From Bryobacterales bacterium (GTDB taxonomy: Bacteria > Acidobacteriota > Terriglobia > Bryobacterales > Bryobacteraceae): DNA of 34,348 nt. The position numbers and the translations under genes are program-made. This document shows positions 31,881 to 34,348 of this stretch, one piece after another (the stretch's first letter is position 1; every line of letters starts with the position of its first letter). Where the stretch lies: assembly GCA_025350625.1 (NCBI GenBank), contig JANXXL010000412.1, forward strand, positions 1 through 34,348. The letters run 5' to 3'. The notes beneath the pieces were generated by a model that searched no databases, was not told where the DNA came from, and saw only the letters and a program-made list of their open reading frames with translations.

Positions 31881-33260
31881 ATGCCACTTCTGATCCGCAA
31901 CGCCGACATCATCACGGCCGACTCGCGCCAGCACGGCGATATTTATGTCGAGGACGAGACCATCACGCGAATCGGCAGGAACCTCGACGCGCCCCCTGGA
32001 ACCGAGGTCATCGACGCCAGCGGCAAGCTTGTCTTCCCAGGGTTCATCGATCCGCACGTTCACATCTACTTGCCGTTCATGGCGACCTTCGCCAAGGACA
32101 CGCACGAGACCGGAAGCATCGTGGCGCTAATCGGCGGCACCACTACTTTCATCGAAATGTGCTGTCCGTCGCGCCTCGATGACGCGCTCGAAGGTTATCA
32201 CTTGTGGAAATCCAAGGCGGAAGGCCACAGCGCCTGCGACTACAGCTTTCACATGGCCGTGACCAAATTCGAGGAGCAAACCGAAGCCCAGTTGCGGGAG
32301 ATCGTCAAAGACGGGATTGCCTCCTTCAAGATCTTTCTCGCCTACAAGAATTTCTTCGGGGTGGATGATGCGGAGATGTATTCGACCCTCCAACTGGCGC
32401 GGAAACTCGGCGTCATCGTCACGGCGCATTGCGAAAACGCCGAGTTGGTCGCCCGCCTGCAGGAGCGCTTGCTCGCCGAAGGCAAGACCGGTCCGGAATG
32501 GCATGAGCCGAGCCGGCCGGAGGGCGTGGAGGCGGAAGGCACCAACCGCTTCGCCGTGTTTCTCGAAACCCTCGGCACTGCCGGATACGTGGTGCACCTC
32601 TCCTGCGCGAAAGCCCTCGAGCGTGCAGTCGCCGCAAAATCGCGCGGGGTGCGGCTGTGGGTGGAAACCGTGCTGCCGCATCTCATGCTGGACAAGAGCT
32701 ACGCTGAAAGGCCCGGCGTGGAGGGCATGAAGCACGTGATGTCCCCCCCGCTGCGTGACCCGGCGAACCACAAGGTCCTATGGGACGCGCTTCAAACGGG
32801 GGCGATCGACACGGTTGCCACCGACCATTGCCCCTTCGATACCTCGCAGAAGCTTCTCGGCCGGGAATCCTTCACGCAAATTCCCAACGGCATCCCCGGG
32901 ATCGAGGAGCGCGTGAACCTTCTTTATACATACGGCGTGAAGCGCGGACGCCTGGACTTGCATCGCTTCGTCGACGCGGCCAGTACGCGCGCTGCGAAAC
33001 TGTTTGGCTTGTTTCCACGCAAGGGTGCTATCGCCATCGGGAGCGATGCGGACCTAGTGATCTATGATCCCGATTACCGAGGCGTTATCTCGGCGGCAGC
33101 GCAACATTCCAACTGCGACTACAACGGTTTCGAAGGTATGGAGATCGAGGGGCGCCCATCCATTGTCACGGTGCGCGGGCGCATTCAAGTACGAGATGGG
33201 AAGTTCGTAGGCGAGCGTGGCCGCGGCCATCTGTTGAAGCGGGAGCCCATGTATTTCTGA
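31881..33260 (+). CDS. hydA: Dihydropyrimidinase (D-hydantoinase)
   Basis: This is a binuclear-zinc cyclic amidohydrolase that opens dihydrouracil to N-carbamoyl-beta-alanine (and dihydrothymine similarly), 459 residues. Metal ligands are in place: H59 and H61 (DPHVHIY), the carboxylated K150 with Y155 (SFKIFLAYK), H183 (TAHCEN), H239 (VVHLSC) and D315 (ATDHCPF). The C-terminal beta-sandwich segment (KGAIAIGSDADLVIYDPD) is complete. The protein is a little shorter than animal enzymes, as usual for bacteria. It is third in the enzyme order preT-preA-hydA and is followed 8 bp later by the carbamoylase, matching the pathway order. Confidence 0.95.
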   Translation: MPLLIRNADIITADSRQHGDIYVEDETITRIGRNLDAPPGTEVIDASGKLVFPGFIDPHVHIYLPFMATFAKDTHETGSIVALIGGTTTFIEMCCPSRLDDALEGYHLWKSKAEGHSACDYSFHMAVTKFEEQTEAQLREIVKDGIASFKIFLAYKNFFGVDDAEMYSTLQLARKLGVIVTAHCENAELVARLQERLLAEGKTGPEWHEPSRPEGVEAEGTNRFAVFLETLGTAGYVVHLSCAKALERAVAAKSRGVRLWVETVLPHLMLDKSYAERPGVEGMKHVMSPPLRDPANHKVLWDALQTGAIDTVATDHCPFDTSQKLLGRESFTQIPNGIPGIEERVNLLYTYGVKRGRLDLHRFVDAASTRAAKLFGLFPRKGAIAIGSDADLVIYDPDYRGVISAAAQHSNCDYNGFEGMEIEGRPSIVTVRGRIQVRDGKFVGERGRGHLLKREPMYF

Positions 33261-33268
33261 AGGACCTC

Positions 33269-34348
33269 ATGAGCGTTGACCCCAAGCAAACCGTTGCCGA
33301 GCTAAAGGAACTGCGCGCGCTGACCTCCGACGCGAATGGCGCGCAACGCCTCGCCTGGACTGACACGTGGCTTCAGGCGCGCGAATGGTTTACCTCCAAG
33401 CTGTCCGGCCTTCCGGTGGAGGATCACCGCGACGCCGCGGGCAACCGCTGGATCGCCCTGCCTGGCGAGTCGCCAAAGGCGCTGTTGCTCGGGGGCCATT
33501 TGGATTCGGTGCCGAACGGCGGTTGGCTCGACGGCAGCCTGGGCGTGATGTCCGCTCTCGAAGTGCTTCGCGGTTTCGCGCGGCGCTACGATGGCCGCCC
33601 TCCCGTGACGGTGCGCGTGGTCGATTGGGCCGATGAAGAAGGCGCACGATTCGGCCGCAGCTTGCTCGGGTCCTCCGCGTTCGCAGGCACGCACTCGATC
33701 GAATCCGATCGGTCGAGAACCGGCGCCGACGGTATCCGGCTCGAAGATGCGCTCGCGCGTTGCGGCGTTCAAATCGACAACTTCCCCGAAGCCGGGCGTG
33801 AGCGGACCAATGCGGCGGCGTATCTCGAACTCCATATCGAGCAAGGGCCGGTGCTCGAAGGTCTGGGGATGCCGCTAGGGGTCGTCCTCGGCACCAAGGG
33901 CGTGGAACGGCACGCGATCACGTTTCTGGGGCAGGAGGCGCACTCCGGTTCGACGCCGATGAACGTGCGGCGCGACGCCCTGGCCGCCGCAGCCAAACTA
34001 GCGCTTGAAATCCGTGCGATTGCCGGCAAGCACTCGGACGCCGTATGCACCATGGGGAGCCTCAAGACGTTTCCCGGCATTGTAACCGCCGTGGTGGGGC
34101 GCTGCGAGGCGACGCTCGACCAGCGTGACCTGGACGCCGGCATTTTGGCGGCAATGTACCAGCAAGCGCGCGAAGCAAGCGAGCGGTTCGCGCGCGAGGA
34201 ACGCTGCACTGTAGAATGGTCCCGAATTTGGAGCATCGAACCAGTGCCCTTCCACCCCGCACTACTCAACTTCTGCGAGGCGGCGATTCAGGAGACCGCC
34301 GGGGTGGTTCATCGCCTGCCATCCGGCCGCGTCATGCAACGGGCCGGA
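33269..34348 (+). CDS. N-carbamoyl amidohydrolase / beta-ureidopropionase (M20 family, partial)
   Basis: This binuclear-metal amidase of the hydantoinase/carbamoylase (AllC-HyuC) family would release beta-alanine, CO2 and ammonia from N-carbamoyl-beta-alanine. ATG 33269 has AAGGA about 5 nt upstream. Metal ligands seen are H77 (GGHLDSVPNGG), D88, E123/E124 (DEEGARFG) and H189 (HIEQGPVLE). HSGSTPMNVRRDAL begins the lid domain. The window ends at about residue 360. The final in-frame residues read LPSGRVMQRAG, where the family normally has SGAGHDA; a one-base frame shift would give HA there, so the terminal ~25 nt may contain a frameshift or sequence error. Position in the operon supports the beta-ureidopropionase role over allantoate amidohydrolase. 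Confidence 0.88.
   Translation, partial: MSVDPKQTVAELKELRALTSDANGAQRLAWTDTWLQAREWFTSKLSGLPVEDHRDAAGNRWIALPGESPKALLLGGHLDSVPNGGWLDGSLGVMSALEVLRGFARRYDGRPPVTVRVVDWADEEGARFGRSLLGSSAFAGTHSIESDRSRTGADGIRLEDALARCGVQIDNFPEAGRERTNAAAYLELHIEQGPVLEGLGMPLGVVLGTKGVERHAITFLGQEAHSGSTPMNVRRDALAAAAKLALEIRAIAGKHSDAVCTMGSLKTFPGIVTAVVGRCEATLDQRDLDAGILAAMYQQAREASERFAREERCTVEWSRIWSIEPVPFHPALLNFCEAAIQETAGVVHRLPSGRVMQRAG

Overview
The window is high-GC bacterial chromosome, dense with genes and with short intergenic gaps. Several features together suggest an Acidobacteriota-type soil bacterium (Solibacter/Bryobacter-like): an Oar-like TonB receptor with an N-terminal carboxypeptidase-type domain, a DUF4331 + TPR pair, a periplasmic PQQ quinoprotein, an Hfq-like protein with an N-terminal extension, and DinB-like and cupin proteins. 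This placement is inference from gene content. There is no rRNA in the window. One complete tRNA-Val(TAC) is present. I see no CRISPR array, transposase, integrase or phage gene.

Layout. 1-482: start of an MFS transporter (minus), cut by the window edge. 536-2275: exported PQQ dehydrogenase with a WDWD metal motif. 2276-3058: a 10-bp inverted repeat and a lone, AT-richer DUF3800 gene. 3168-5885: DUF4331 and TPR exported proteins, convergent on a cytochrome P460 gene (5927-6460) across a hairpin. 6535-9918: housekeeping genes ssb, holB and an hfq-like gene, interrupted by an AT-richer orphan with a HEPN-like RNxxxH motif and by a VOC-fold protein. 9955-13856: alginate-export-type outer-membrane protein and an MrfA/YprA-like helicase. 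13875-17475 (minus): small membrane protein, metallophosphoesterase, APC permease and DUF481 protein. 17651-18587: exported glycine-rich protein, strong terminator, and a 51-residue metallothionein-like gene. 18805-20384: fumC and tRNA-Val. 20442-25346: YihY/BrkB membrane protein, cupin, two doubtful tiny ORFs and the TonB receptor. 25519-26361: DinB/MDMPI-like protein.

27679 to the end is the clearest metabolic unit, a reductive pyrimidine-degradation locus. An NCS1 permease, preT, preA, dihydropyrimidinase and an N-carbamoyl amidohydrolase run in one direction with overlaps or gaps of 2-8 bases. A class III aminotransferase is divergent from them across about 64 bp. Together they would import uracil/thymine, reduce them, open the ring, release beta-alanine or beta-aminoisobutyrate, and transaminate it to a semialdehyde.

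Most likely to repay a second look: the metallothionein-like small gene, the two AT-rich solitary genes (HEPN-like and DUF3800) lodged among conserved genes, the Hfq-like protein whose Sm2 KHA motif reads KSN, and the quinoprotein with a lanthanide-type Asp but no vicinal disulfide. I found no clear multi-gene system of unknown type. GC statements are by eye.
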